DNA of 64,000 nucleotides from Alphaproteobacteria bacterium (GCA_030425185.1 JAUIAU010000010.1:26743-90742), one strand, 5' to 3'; positions 1-7,721 are shown, numbered from the stretch's first letter. Made by a program: numbers and translations. The notes: generated by a model from the sequence alone, not told the origin.

Positions 1-89
1 CGAGCGCGGGTGGCGACACCCCGCCCAGAGGAATGGCCATCGAGGGGGCTCCGGCCCCCGAACAGAATCCGGCTTACAGGCCCTCCGCG
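1..89 (+). ncRNA. rnpB: RNase P RNA, 3' end (partial)
   Basis: The first ~90 bases carry the conserved 3' strand of bacterial RNase P RNA: AGAGGAATGGCC near position 27, then ACAGAATCCGGCTTACAGG at 61-79. The latter matches the universal P4 strand (ACAGAACCCGGCUUAUCGG in E. coli). A GGGGGCtccgGCCCCC hairpin lies between them, as expected for this part of the type A fold. The 5' part lies outside the window. The exact 3' end is inferred, just after the CCCTCCGC that would pair with the missing 5' end. Confidence 0.85.
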
Positions 90-200
90 CATCCGACGCC
101 GCCCGCGCGGGCAGCGTTGCATTGTCCACTTTACCTGCTATCATGGATGTCAACTTTGATTGACAGTTTGCGGCTGGACCGTGAGCGCACGAGGCCGCCG

Positions 201-686
201 ATGAAAGACCTGGATCGCCCTGCGTCCCTGACCGATCCCGACACGGCGCCCGGACCCGATCCCGCGGACGACACCCTGCCGATCGAGGCGCTCGCCTTCA
301 TCGCCGCCCTGATCGCCGAGCCGCAGGTGGGCGCCGCCGCGCCCGGCGCCGAGGTATGGCTGCTGGCCCCCGACGGCACGGTCCTGCACGATCCCTCCGG
401 ACCCGAGGCGGCCGGTGGCGCCTTCGCCGACCGCTGGCCCTGGGAACTGGAACCGCTGATCTCGGGTGCGGTGGCCGATGCCGCGTCCGGCGGCACCGTC
501 AGCTTCGACGCCTTCCGCCGCAGCACGGGGCAGGGCGGCGACCGTTGGATGCGGGTCACCCTGACCCTGCTCGGCCAGCGCGGCACCGCGCGGCTGATCC
601 GCGCCGACCTGGTCGACGTCTCGGCCGAGATCGATGCCGCGCGCATCAAGGCCCGCACGGCGCGGACCCCGCGCCGCCTCAACTGA
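201..686 (+). CDS. hypothetical protein, PAS-like
   Basis: A 161-residue soluble protein that I do not recognise as a named family. The N-terminal 30 residues are acidic and proline-rich. The remainder contains a segment starting EVWLLAPDGTVL and later a DRWMRVTLTLL strand pair, which looks like a divergent PAS-type sensor fold (hydrophobic strand, turn with Asp-Gly, later beta strands). The start at 201 is chosen because ACGAGG sits 7 bases upstream; an in-frame ATG at 147 has no ribosome site. It lies between rnpB and rpmG with no overlap. The PAS assignment is only an impression from the pattern of strands. Confidence 0.6.
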   Translation: MKDLDRPASLTDPDTAPGPDPADDTLPIEALAFIAALIAEPQVGAAAPGAEVWLLAPDGTVLHDPSGPEAAGGAFADRWPWELEPLISGAVADAASGGTVSFDAFRRSTGQGGDRWMRVTLTLLGQRGTARLIRADLVDVSAEIDAARIKARTARTPRRLN

Positions 687-707
687 CGGGGCCTCCGCCG
701 AATCCGG

Positions 708-735
708 TTGACACCCCCCGCGCGGCTTGTAAAAG
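708..735 (+). promoter_or_regulatory. probable sigma-70 promoter of rpmG
   Basis: A perfect TTGACA at 708-713 is followed after 16 bases by TAAAAG at 730-735, about 57 bases before the rpmG start. This is the clearest housekeeping promoter near a gene in this end of the window. The transcription start was not determined. Confidence 0.55.
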
Positions 736-791
736 CGCGGCTTCAGAACACTGAATTCGGGCGGGCGACCGCCCCGGCGAGGAGCACCCCA

Positions 792-959
792 ATGGCGAAA
801 CCGACGACGATCAAGATCCGTCTCAACTCGACCGCGGGCACCGGCCATTTCTACGTGACGAAGAAGAACGCGCGGACGATGACCGAGAAGATGACCGTAC
901 GGAAGTACGATCCCGTGGCCCGCAAGCACGTCGAATACAAGGAAGGCAAGATCAAGTGA
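792..959 (+). CDS. rpmG: 50S ribosomal protein L33
   Basis: A 55-residue basic protein that matches L33 throughout: [18 protein letters not shown] at the N terminus, FYVTKKNAR in the middle and [11 protein letters not shown] at the end. It is a component of the large ribosomal subunit near the E site. There are no cysteines, so it is the zinc-independent form. A GGAG ribosome site lies 8 bases before the ATG. It is preceded by its own promoter-like sequence and followed by a strong terminator, so it looks monocistronic. Confidence 0.97.
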   Translation: MAKPTTIKIRLNSTAGTGHFYVTKKNARTMTEKMTVRKYDPVARKHVEYKEGKIK

Positions 960-984
960 TCTGACCCTTCCACGAGAGTTCGGC

Positions 985-1026
985 GAAGGCCGCGCGGGGC
1001 GAGACCCCTGCGCGGCCTTCTTCGTT
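985..1026 (+). terminator. intrinsic terminator of rpmG
   Basis: GAAGGCCGCGC at 985-995 pairs perfectly with GCGCGGCCTTC at 1010-1020, with an inner GGGG/CCCC extension, followed by TTCGTTTT. It sits 25 bases after the rpmG stop. Confidence 0.85.
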
Positions 1027-1054
1027 TTCAGCCGCCTTCTCCGGAGCCTCCGAG

Positions 1055-1564
1055 ATGACCACCACCGCCGAGCTGACCCTGCGCACCGCGACCGCCGCCG
1101 ACATCGCCAGCGTGGACGCGCTGCTGGCCATCGCCTATCCCGCCTCGCTCAAGGCCGACTACGCGCCGTCCGTACTGGTCACCGCGCTGCCGCTCATCAG
1201 CCGCGCACGGCCCGAGCTGGTGACCAGCGGCACCTACTCGCTGGCCGAACGGGGCGGGCAGCTGCTGGGCGCCGGGGGCTGGACGCGGGTCGCCCCCGGC
1301 GGCGCGCGCGAGGGGCAGGGGGTGGGCCATGTCCGGCACCTCGTCGTCGATCACCGGGCCCAGCGGCAGGGCGTGGGACGCGCCCTGATGGCCCGCGTGC
1401 TGGCCGAGGCCCGGGAGGCCGGGCTGACCCGGCTCGACTGCCAAGCGACGCGCACGGCCGTGCCCTTCTATGCCGCGCTCGGCTTCGAGGTCCTGGGGCC
1501 GGTCAGCGTGCCCCTGCGCCCGGGCATCGTTTTCCCGGCGGTCGCCATGCGGCGCGCCCTCTGA
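1055..1564 (+). CDS. GNAT family N-acetyltransferase
   Basis: A 169-residue acetyltransferase of the GNAT fold. The acetyl-CoA binding motif A is visible around residues 92-105 as LVVDHRAQRQGVGRALM (pattern R/Q-x-x-G-x-G/A). Upstream is the usual AADIASVDALL helix, and near the C terminus AVPFYAALGFEVLG, which is motif B (F-Y-x-x-x-G-F). The substrate cannot be told from sequence. It stands alone between the rpmG terminator and a convergent gene. Confidence 0.9.
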   Translation: MTTTAELTLRTATAADIASVDALLAIAYPASLKADYAPSVLVTALPLISRARPELVTSGTYSLAERGGQLLGAGGWTRVAPGGAREGQGVGHVRHLVVDHRAQRQGVGRALMARVLAEAREAGLTRLDCQATRTAVPFYAALGFEVLGPVSVPLRPGIVFPAVAMRRAL

Positions 1565-1575
1565 GCCGGCAAAGG

Positions 1576-1606
1576 AAAAGGGCCGGCCCCTTCCGGAGCC
1601 GGCCCC
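1576..1606 (-). terminator. terminator hairpin between convergent genes
   Basis: GGGCCGGC at 1580-1587 pairs with GCCGGCCC at 1598-1605. Read on the minus strand it is followed by CCTTTTCCTTT, so it most likely ends the BI-1 family transcript coming from the right; it may act on both strands. Confidence 0.6.
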
Positions 1607-1630
1607 CAAGGCCGTCAGGCCCTGCCGGGA

Positions 1631-2371
1631 TTACTCGCGATTGCCGAGGAACTGGAGCAGGAACATGAACATGTTGATGAAGTTGATGTAGAGCGACAGC
1701 GCGCCCATGATCGCCGACTTGTCGAGCCACTCCTGATCGCCGTAGTGGGCGTGCTGCAGGTAGGTGGTCTTGATGTTCTGCGTGTCATAGGCGGTCAGCG
1801 CCGCGAACAGCAGGACGCCGATGGCCGAGATCGCGAAGGCGATCGCCGGGCTGCCGACGAAGATGTTGATGATCGACACGATGATCAGGCCGACGACGCC
1901 GATCAGTAGGAAGCTGCCCCAGCCCGACAGGTCCTTCTTCGTGGTGTAGCCATAGAGCGAGCAGGCCGCGAAGGCACCCGCCGTGGCGAAGAAGGTCTGC
2001 GCGATAGAGACGCCGGTGAACACGGCGAAGATCCACGAGATCGACAGGCCCATGACGGCCGCGAAGACGTAGAAGAAGGTCTGTGCCGCAGCGGCCGACA
2101 TGCGGTTGATCATGCCGCCGAACAGGAAGACCATGCCGAGCGGGGCGAACATGATGACCCAGCCGAGGATGTTCGGCTGCATGGTCACCGGATCGCGGAA
2201 GATCGGGAGCAGCGCGGGCGCGGTGCCCACTGCCCAGGCCACGAGGCCGGTCAGCGCCATGGCGACCGACATCAGGCCGTAGACCTTGTTCATGTGGGCC
2301 TTCAGGCCCGCGTCGATCTGGGCGGAACGGGCGCCAACGCCTGCCGACCGGATCGTCTGATACTCTGCCAT
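1631..2371 (-). CDS. Bax inhibitor-1/YccA family membrane protein
   Basis: A 246-residue integral membrane protein with seven hydrophobic segments after a 30-residue N-terminal tail. It ends in the BI-1 family C terminus: LTAYDTQNIKTTYLQ, then ALSLYINFINMFMFLLQFLGNRE. The aspartates around AYDTQ and ALSLYINF correspond to the residues that sense pH and control calcium leak in characterised members. In bacteria the role is poorly known; YccA in E. coli interacts with the FtsH protease. The start MAEYQTIRSAGV is preceded by GGAGGG, better than the upstream in-frame ATG. Confidence 0.92.
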   Translation of the reverse strand: MAEYQTIRSAGVGARSAQIDAGLKAHMNKVYGLMSVAMALTGLVAWAVGTAPALLPIFRDPVTMQPNILGWVIMFAPLGMVFLFGGMINRMSAAAAQTFFYVFAAVMGLSISWIFAVFTGVSIAQTFFATAGAFAACSLYGYTTKKDLSGWGSFLLIGVVGLIIVSIINIFVGSPAIAFAISAIGVLLFAALTAYDTQNIKTTYLQHAHYGDQEWLDKSAIMGALSLYINFINMFMFLLQFLGNRE

Positions 2372-2489
2372 GAGAACCCTCCATTGAATGCGCCGGGCGA
2401 TGGCGCGCCCGTCTTGGCCAAGCATATCGGGAGGGGCCCGTCGTCTTTCAAGACATATCGTGGACGGCAGAGTCAGCTTTGGGGCGGGC

Positions 2490-2696
2490 TCAGCGCTTCC
2501 AGGTGTGCGGGACGTCCCACAGCGGGCGCTGCGATTCGGCGGCCGCTTCGGCGGGGCTCAGGCCGAGGTCGGCCAGCCGGCGGGCGTCGAGCCGCGCCAG
2601 ATCCTGCCGCGACTTCCACAGGGAATGCAGCGAAAACAACGAGATACCAGCGGCGGGATGGCTGATGGCAACGGTGCGGGCGAGAGAGGCGAACAT
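2490..2696 (-). CDS. DUF1127 domain small protein
   Basis: A 68-residue protein with the DUF1127 (YjiS-like) core at residues ~28-62: W-x-x-R-x-D-L-A-R-L-D-A-R-R-L-A-D-L-G-L-S, followed by AEAAAE and a C-terminal PLWDVP typical of Rhodobacteraceae members. Short DUF1127 proteins can be RNA-binding (CcaF1 of Rhodobacter) or affect phosphate and carbon metabolism in Agrobacterium. It is divergent from the adjacent LysR gene, and the start follows GAAGAG. The real function here is unknown. Confidence 0.85.
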   Translation of the reverse strand: MFASLARTVAISHPAAGISLFSLHSLWKSRQDLARLDARRLADLGLSPAEAAAESQRPLWDVPHTWKR

Positions 2697-2818
2697 CTGT
2701 AACTCTTCTGATTTCGTGGTGACACCCCGAGGGAGGATCAGGGATGTTGATGTATCTGCCAGACCGTGATCCATATGAAAAACGAATGAATGTGATCCTC
2801 GACTTCAGGAGAATTGAT

Positions 2819-3673
2819 ATGCCGCGCAATCTGGACCTGACCGCCCTGCGCAGCTTCGTCGCCGTCGCGGAAACCGGCGGCGTGACCAAGGCGGCGGGGT
2901 TCCTGAACCTGACACAGTCCGCCGTCTCGATGCAGTTGAAGCGGCTGGAGGAGGGGCTGGGCCTCGACCTGCTCGACCGCTCGGGGCGCGGCATCGCGCT
3001 GACCGGAACCGGCGAGCAGTTGCTCGGCTATGCCCGCCGGATGCTGGCGCTGAACGACGAGGTGTATACTCGCCTCACCAGCCAGGAGTTCGAGGGCGAG
3101 ATCGCGCTCGGCGTCCCGCACGACATCGTCTACCCGGCGATCCCGCGCGTGCTGCAGCAGTTCCACGCCGAGTTCCCGCGCGTCCGGGTGCAGCTGATCT
3201 CGTCCTTCACCAATCGCCTCAAGCAGTTGCACCAGCGCGGCGAGTGCGACGTGATCCTGACCACCGAGGACCAGGCCGACGCGGGCGGAAAGACCCTGTT
3301 GACCGTGCCGCTGGTCTGGATCGGCGCGCCGGGCGGCAGCGCGTGGCGTCAGCGGCCGCTGCGGCTGGCCTTCGAATACGGCTGCATCTTCCGGCATGGC
3401 GTGCAGCAGGCGCTCGACCGGGCCGGCATCCCGTGGGAAATGGCCGTCGAAAGCGATTCGACCCGCACCGTCGAGGCTTCGGTCAGCGCCGATCTCGCCG
3501 TCCACGCCAGCCTCGAAGGGACCGCGCCGCCCTATGTCGAGCGCATCGCGCATAACGGGGCGCTGCCGCCGCTGGCCTCGAAACAGATCAACCTCTACCG
3601 CGCCCCGCTGACCGAAGGCACGGTGACCGACCGGCTCGTGGAATTGATCGGGACCGCCTACAAGGCGCTCTGA
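2819..3673 (+). CDS. LysR family transcriptional regulator
   Basis: A 284-residue LysR regulator. Residues 1-65 form the winged helix-turn-helix (LRSFVAVAETGGVTKAAGFLNLTQSAVSMQLKRLEE), and the rest is a periplasmic-binding-protein-like effector domain beginning at GEIALGVP. The start MPRNLDLTALRSF is chosen because CAGGAG lies 7 bases upstream. The DNA-binding domain resembles the IlvY/CbbR-type pattern only in general terms, so targets cannot be predicted. It is divergent from a DUF1127 gene and convergent with a quinone oxidoreductase; both are candidate targets by position. Confidence 0.93.
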   Translation: MPRNLDLTALRSFVAVAETGGVTKAAGFLNLTQSAVSMQLKRLEEGLGLDLLDRSGRGIALTGTGEQLLGYARRMLALNDEVYTRLTSQEFEGEIALGVPHDIVYPAIPRVLQQFHAEFPRVRVQLISSFTNRLKQLHQRGECDVILTTEDQADAGGKTLLTVPLVWIGAPGGSAWRQRPLRLAFEYGCIFRHGVQQALDRAGIPWEMAVESDSTRTVEASVSADLAVHASLEGTAPPYVERIAHNGALPPLASKQINLYRAPLTEGTVTDRLVELIGTAYKAL

Positions 3674-3680
3674 GCCGGTC

Positions 3681-4643
3681 TCAGCCGGGAATGTCGATCA
3701 CGATCTTGCCGGTGGCGCTGCGGTCGCGCAGGGCCGCCAGCCCCTCGGCCGCCCGCGCCAGCGGCAGGCGCTGCCCGATATGGGGATGCAGCAGCCCCTC
3801 GGCATGCCATCCGATCAGCGTCGCGAGGCTGTCGGTCAGCGGTTTCGGGTCGAAGGACAGGTGCCCGCCCCACCAGAACCCGATCACCGTGACGTTCTTC
3901 ACCAGCAGGTGGTTCGCCGGGATCTCGGGCAGGCCCCCCGCGAAGCCGATCAGCAGGTAGCGTGCCTCCGGGCGGCAGGCCGACAGCGCGGCGCGGAACC
4001 CGGGTCCGCCCACCGGATCATAGACCACGTCCACACCGCCCAACTCCTTGCAGCGCGCGCGGATGTCGTCGGTCTCGGCGTCGAGCAGCACATGCGCCCC
4101 CGCCGCCTGCGCGAGGCGCAGCTTCCCGGCCCCGCGCGCCACCGCGATCACGCGCGCGCCCATCCGCGCACCGATCTCGACCGCCGTCAGCCCGACCCCG
4201 CCCGCGGCGCCCAGCACCAGCAGCGTCTCGCCCGGCCGCAGCCCCGCCTTGTAGTCGAGCGCCATGTGGGACGTGCCATAGGCCACCTGGAACCCGGCGG
4301 CGGTCGCGTCGTCCATCGTGTCGGGCAGGGGCAGGCAGACCCCGGCCGGGGCCACCGCGACCTCGGCCAGCCCGCCGTGCCCGGTGAACGCCGCGACCCG
4401 CTGGCCGGGGACGAAGCCCGTGACCCCCGCGCCGACCGCCCGGACCGTGCCCGCGCATTCCATGCCCAGCGTGACCGGGAACGGGCGGCGGTCCTGGTAC
4501 TGCCCCTTCGCCAGCAGCAGGTCGGCGAAGTTCAACCCGCAGGCGCGGACCGTCAGGCTGACCTCGCCGGGGCCGGGCACCGGCTCGGGCAGGTCGGTCA
4601 GGGCGGGCGGGCTCTCGGGCGTGAGGGCGACGAAGGCTTTCAT
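3681..4643 (-). CDS. NADPH:quinone oxidoreductase (zinc-free MDR family)
   Basis: A 320-residue medium-chain dehydrogenase/reductase of the quinone oxidoreductase branch. The N-terminal GroES-like domain contains CGLNFADLLLAKGQY (the Asn-Phe-x-Asp signature of QOR) and GMECAGTV. The Rossmann fold begins at LVLGAAGGVGLTAVEIG (A-x-x-G-x-x-G). No structural-zinc cysteine cluster is present. It reduces quinones or enones with NADPH; the exact substrate is unknown. The 325-base upstream region holds TTTGCAAA-like sequences, and the gene is divergent from the XRE regulator. Confidence 0.9.
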   Translation of the reverse strand: MKAFVALTPESPPALTDLPEPVPGPGEVSLTVRACGLNFADLLLAKGQYQDRRPFPVTLGMECAGTVRAVGAGVTGFVPGQRVAAFTGHGGLAEVAVAPAGVCLPLPDTMDDATAAGFQVAYGTSHMALDYKAGLRPGETLLVLGAAGGVGLTAVEIGARMGARVIAVARGAGKLRLAQAAGAHVLLDAETDDIRARCKELGGVDVVYDPVGGPGFRAALSACRPEARYLLIGFAGGLPEIPANHLLVKNVTVIGFWWGGHLSFDPKPLTDSLATLIGWHAEGLLHPHIGQRLPLARAAEGLAALRDRSATGKIVIDIPG

Positions 4644-4744
4644 GGCGACTCCCGGGGGCTGGATTGGGCCACCCTGCCGATGTTGCGCGGCGATGCAAGG
4701 CAGGGTTGCAGGGCATCGCAGAACGATACGCTAGAACGGGAATC

Positions 4745-4771
4745 TTTGCAAAATGCAATGCACAATGCGAA
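4745..4771. promoter_or_regulatory. TTTGCAAA-type operator upstream of the oxidoreductase gene
   Basis: TTTGCAAA at 4745-4752 is followed by TGCAA, TGCAC and ATGCGAA within 27 bases. The first part, TTGCA-aaa-TGCAA (4746-4758), is a perfect spaced palindrome. The octamer is the same as the boxes in front of pccR and pccB in this window, so binding by a PccR/ScfR regulator is a possibility. This is inference from motif identity only. Confidence 0.35.
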
Positions 4772-4919
4772 ACACGTAAAAGGCGACTCGGATTGCGAGG
4801 TTTTAAACCCTGTGTGGAAATCCGGCCTTTTCCGCGCCGCCCGCAAAAATGCCCTTCCGGGGCGGGACTCTGCCCCTCGTCCCGGCCCGGCGAAAAAAAT
4901 TTTCCGGCAACTCGGAATT

Positions 4920-4935
4920 TGGCACGCTACTTGCT
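4920..4935 (+). promoter_or_regulatory. sigma-54 (-24/-12) promoter of the XRE regulator
   Basis: TGGCACGctacTTGCT matches the RpoN consensus TGGCACG-N4-TTGCW. The GG doublet (4921-4922) and the GC doublet (4933-4934) are exactly 10 bases apart. The expected transcription start is near 4946, leaving a ~23-base leader that contains the AAGGAG ribosome site. An AT-rich stretch (AAAAAAATTTT) lies just upstream. Confidence 0.75.
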
Positions 4936-4968
4936 GCACAGAGGGGGCAAGCACAAGGAGACCCCGTC

Positions 4969-5337
4969 TTGAAACACCCCGTGGACGTTCACGTAGGCAA
5001 GCGAATCCGTCACCGGCGCTTGATGGTGGGCATGACCCTGCAGCAGCTTGCCGAGAAGGTCGGGATCAAGTTCCAGCAGATCCAGAAGTACGAAACCGGG
5101 ATGAACCGGGTCTCCGCCTCGCGCCTGTGGGAGATCGGCGCCGCGCTCACCGTGCCCGTGAGCTTCTTCTTCGAGGGTCTGGGCTCCAAGGCGCAGGAGG
5201 CCGAGGCCACCGACCTGCCGGGCGATCTGCTCGCCGACAAGGAGGCGCTGGAGCTGATCCGGTCCTACTACGCGATCCCGGAAACCCAGCGCCGTCGCCT
5301 GTTCGACCTCGCCCGCGTGCTGTCGGACGCGGCGTGA
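4969..5337 (+). CDS. XRE family regulator (PraR-like), TTG start
   Basis: A 122-residue regulator with one Cro/C1-type helix-turn-helix at residues ~10-65: GKRIRHRR, then TLQQLAEKVGIKFQQIQKYE, then NRVSASRLWEIG. The C-terminal half is acidic and helical (ELIRSYYAIPETQRRRLFDLARVL). Family relatives in alphaproteobacteria, such as PraR, control adhesion and quorum-sensing circuits. The start is a TTG at 4969 with AAGGAG 8 bases upstream, giving the conserved (M)KHPVDVHVGKRIR N terminus; no in-frame ATG fits. It follows a strong sigma-54 promoter, unusual for this regulator type. Confidence 0.88.
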   Translation: MKHPVDVHVGKRIRHRRLMVGMTLQQLAEKVGIKFQQIQKYETGMNRVSASRLWEIGAALTVPVSFFFEGLGSKAQEAEATDLPGDLLADKEALELIRSYYAIPETQRRRLFDLARVLSDAA

Positions 5338-5440
5338 CCGGCCCGGCGCGCGCCATCTGACGCAGGCCCGCCCGGCTTGACCGGGGCCGGGCCTGCCGCC
5401 ACACCGGACGGGGAACCGACGCCCGACCGGAGACGCCCCG

Positions 5441-6238
5441 ATGACCGCTGACCCCGCCGATCTCTGGCCCGTGGCCCACGCGCTGGCCGATGCCGCGCGT
5501 GTCGAGACGCTGCGCTGGTTCCGCGGCGGTGCGCTTTCCATCGACAACAAGGATGCCGGCGGCTTCGACCCGGTGACGCAGGCCGACCGCGCCTCCGAGG
5601 CCGCGATGCGGGCCGTCCTCGCCCGCCTGCGCCCGGACGATGCGGTGCTGGGCGAGGAGCAGGCCGCAACAGGCGGCACCAGCGGCCTGGCCTGGGTCCT
5701 CGACCCGATCGACGGCACCCGCGCCTATCTCTCGGGCACGCCGACCTGGGGCGTGCTGATCGCGCTCAGCGATGCGACCGGCCCGAAACTGGGGATCATC
5801 GACCAGCCCTATATCGGCGAGCGGTTCGCGGGCGGCGCGGGCGTGGCCCGGGTGACCGGCCCGCAGGGGGAAGCGGCGCTGTGCACCCGCGCCACGGCGC
5901 GGCTGGAGGACGCGGTGATCTTCACCACCTTCCCGGAGGTCGGCACGGAGGCCGAGCGCGCCGCCTTCCATGCGCTCGCCCGCGACTGCCGCCTGACCCG
6001 CTACGGGATGGATTGCTATGCCTATGCGCTGCTTGCGGCGGGGCAGATCGACCTCGTCGTCGAGGCGGGTCTGCAGGCCTACGACATCTGCGCCCCGATC
6101 GCGGTGATCGAGGCGGCCGGCGGCGTCGTCACCGACTGGCAGGGCGGCCCGGCGCACCACGGCGGCCGGGTGCTGGCGGCGGCCAATCCCGTGATCCACG
6201 CCGCGGCCCTCGACCGGCTGCGGCAGGCGGGCGACTAG
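5441..6238 (+). CDS. hisN: inositol monophosphatase family / histidinol-phosphatase (HisN-type)
   Basis: A 265-residue Mg2+-dependent phosphatase of the inositol monophosphatase superfamily. Metal ligands are visible: VTQADRASE (first Asp), GEEQ (Glu), WVLDPIDGTRAYLSG (the D-P-I-D-G-T signature) and, near the C terminus, LQAYDICAPIAVIEAAGG (second motif W/Y-D-x-x-A). The R-A-Y-L-S-G-x-P-T-W-G extension after the first motif is typical of the HisN histidinol-phosphatase branch of actinobacteria and alphaproteobacteria. No other his gene is nearby, so the substrate remains an inference. Confidence 0.8.
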   Translation: MTADPADLWPVAHALADAARVETLRWFRGGALSIDNKDAGGFDPVTQADRASEAAMRAVLARLRPDDAVLGEEQAATGGTSGLAWVLDPIDGTRAYLSGTPTWGVLIALSDATGPKLGIIDQPYIGERFAGGAGVARVTGPQGEAALCTRATARLEDAVIFTTFPEVGTEAERAAFHALARDCRLTRYGMDCYAYALLAAGQIDLVVEAGLQAYDICAPIAVIEAAGGVVTDWQGGPAHHGGRVLAAANPVIHAAALDRLRQAGD

Positions 6239-6254
6239 GGCGGGACGCCTTCGG

Positions 6255-6279
6255 CGAGAGTATTTCTGCCAAGAAGAAA
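6255..6279 (+). repeat. short core of the GGAGTATTT...CCAAGAAGAA repeat
   Basis: GAGAGTATTT, CTG, CCAAGAAGAAA between two co-oriented genes. The same core occurs near 19121, 43006 and 57588. Here the hairpin arms of the longer copies are missing, apart from the weak CGGGACGCCTTCGGCG upstream. Confidence 0.6.
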
Positions 6280-6293
6280 CAGGGGACGGCGCG

Positions 6294-7634
6294 ATGCGGA
6301 GACTGCTGATCCGGGGGGCCGAGGCGGTCGTCACCATGGACGACGCCCGCACCGAGCTGCGCGGCGCGGACGTGCTGGTCGAGGGCGGCGTGATCGCGGC
6401 GGTGGGGCAGGGGCTCGACACCGTGGGCGCGGACCGCTGGGAGGCGCGCGGCTGCGTGGTGACGCCGGGCCTCGTGAACACCCATCACCATCTCTACCAG
6501 ACCCTGACCCGCGTGGTGCCGGGCGGGCAGGACGCGCTGCTCTTCGGCTGGCTGAAGACGCTCTACCCGATCTGGGCCGGGTTCGGACCCCAGCACATGC
6601 GCGTCTCGGCGCTGATCGGGCTGGCCGAGCTGGCGCTGAGCGGCTGCACCACCTCGTCGGATCATCTCTACCTCTACCCGAACGGGGCGCGGCTGGAGGA
6701 CACCATCGACGCCGCGCGCGAGATCGGCCTGCGGTTCCACCCGACGCGCGGCGCGATGAGCATCGGCGAGAGCGCGGGCGGGTTGCCGCCCGATGCGCTG
6801 GTCGAGGCGGAGGCGGCGATCCTCGAGGACATGATCCGCGTCGTCGATGCCTTCCACGATCCCCGGCCCGGCGCGATGGTGCGGGTCGGTCTCGCACCCT
6901 GTTCGCCCTTCTCGGTCAGCCGCGACCTGATGCGCGAGGCGGCGCTGCTGGCGCGGGACAAGGGCGTGCGGCTGCACACGCACCTGGCCGAGAACGACGA
7001 GGACATCGCCTATTCCGAAGCCGCCTTCGGCTGCCGTCCCGGGCAATATGCCGAGGATCTCGGCTGGACCGGCGAGGACGTCTGGCACGCCCATTGCGTG
7101 AAGCTCGACGCGGGCGAGATCGATCTCTTCGCGCGGTCTGGCACGGGCGTGGCGCATTGCCCCTGCTCGAACTGCCGCCTCGGTTCGGGGATCGCGCCGG
7201 TCCGGGCGATGCGGGACGCGGGCGTGCCGGTGGGGCTGGGCGTCGACGGTTCGGCCTCGAACGACGCGGGCAGCCTGATCGCCGAGGCGCGGCAGACCCT
7301 GCTGTTGCAGCGGGTGGCGCACGGGGCCGATGCCATGAGCGCGCGCGAGGCGCTGGAGATCGCGACGCGCGGCGGCGCGCGGGTGCTGGGGCGCGACGAC
7401 ATCGGCGTGCTGGCGCCGGGCTACCGGGCGGACATCGCGGTCTGGGATGTCTCCGGGATCGAGGCGGCCGGGGCCTGGGACCCGGTCGCGACGCTGGTGC
7501 TGGCGGGGCCCATGCGGGTGCGCGACCTCTTCGTCGAGGGGCGGCCGGTGGTGCAGGAACGCCGGGTCGTGACCGCCGACATGAGCCGCGCGCTGGCCGA
7601 CCAGGCCCGCCTGCTGCGCGGGCTGATGGGTTAA
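6294..7634 (+). CDS. 8-oxoguanine deaminase (amidohydrolase)
   Basis: A 446-residue metal-dependent amidohydrolase. TIM-barrel metal ligands: TPGLVNTHHHLYQT (H-x-H), LHTHLAEN (His), DVWHAHCVKL (His) and GLGVDGSASND (Asp). The SASND segment and the H-A-H-C motif are those of the 8-oxoguanine/isocytosine deaminase branch (relatives of AtzB/TrzN), which convert 8-oxoguanine to urate in purine salvage or catabolism. It is cytosolic. The gene is convergent with a guanine deaminase, supporting a purine role. The ATG at 6294 follows AGGGGACGG. Exact substrate choice within the family would need biochemistry. Confidence 0.82.
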   Translation: MRRLLIRGAEAVVTMDDARTELRGADVLVEGGVIAAVGQGLDTVGADRWEARGCVVTPGLVNTHHHLYQTLTRVVPGGQDALLFGWLKTLYPIWAGFGPQHMRVSALIGLAELALSGCTTSSDHLYLYPNGARLEDTIDAAREIGLRFHPTRGAMSIGESAGGLPPDALVEAEAAILEDMIRVVDAFHDPRPGAMVRVGLAPCSPFSVSRDLMREAALLARDKGVRLHTHLAENDEDIAYSEAAFGCRPGQYAEDLGWTGEDVWHAHCVKLDAGEIDLFARSGTGVAHCPCSNCRLGSGIAPVRAMRDAGVPVGLGVDGSASNDAGSLIAEARQTLLLQRVAHGADAMSAREALEIATRGGARVLGRDDIGVLAPGYRADIAVWDVSGIEAAGAWDPVATLVLAGPMRVRDLFVEGRPVVQERRVVTADMSRALADQARLLRGLMG

Positions 7635-7670
7635 CAGGCTGTAAATGATAGGGAAAAGCCGCTGACCCTT

Positions 7671-7688
7671 TGTTTCGCGCGCGAAACA
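7671..7688. promoter_or_regulatory. 18-bp perfect palindrome between convergent deaminase genes
   Basis: TGTTTCGCGCGCGAAACA is a perfect inverted repeat in the 87-base gap between the two stop codons. It has no loop and no T-run, so it is a poor terminator; a protein-binding site or a recombination/structural site is possible. Confidence 0.4.
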
Positions 7689-7721
7689 TCGGGGCAGCAG
7701 GGCTGACCGTTTAACCCTTCG

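Noticed and set aside
5363..5395. CAGGCCCGG...CCGGGCCTG as terminator of the XRE gene
   Set aside because: A real inverted repeat, but without a T-run and in very G+C-rich sequence; not strong enough to list as a feature.
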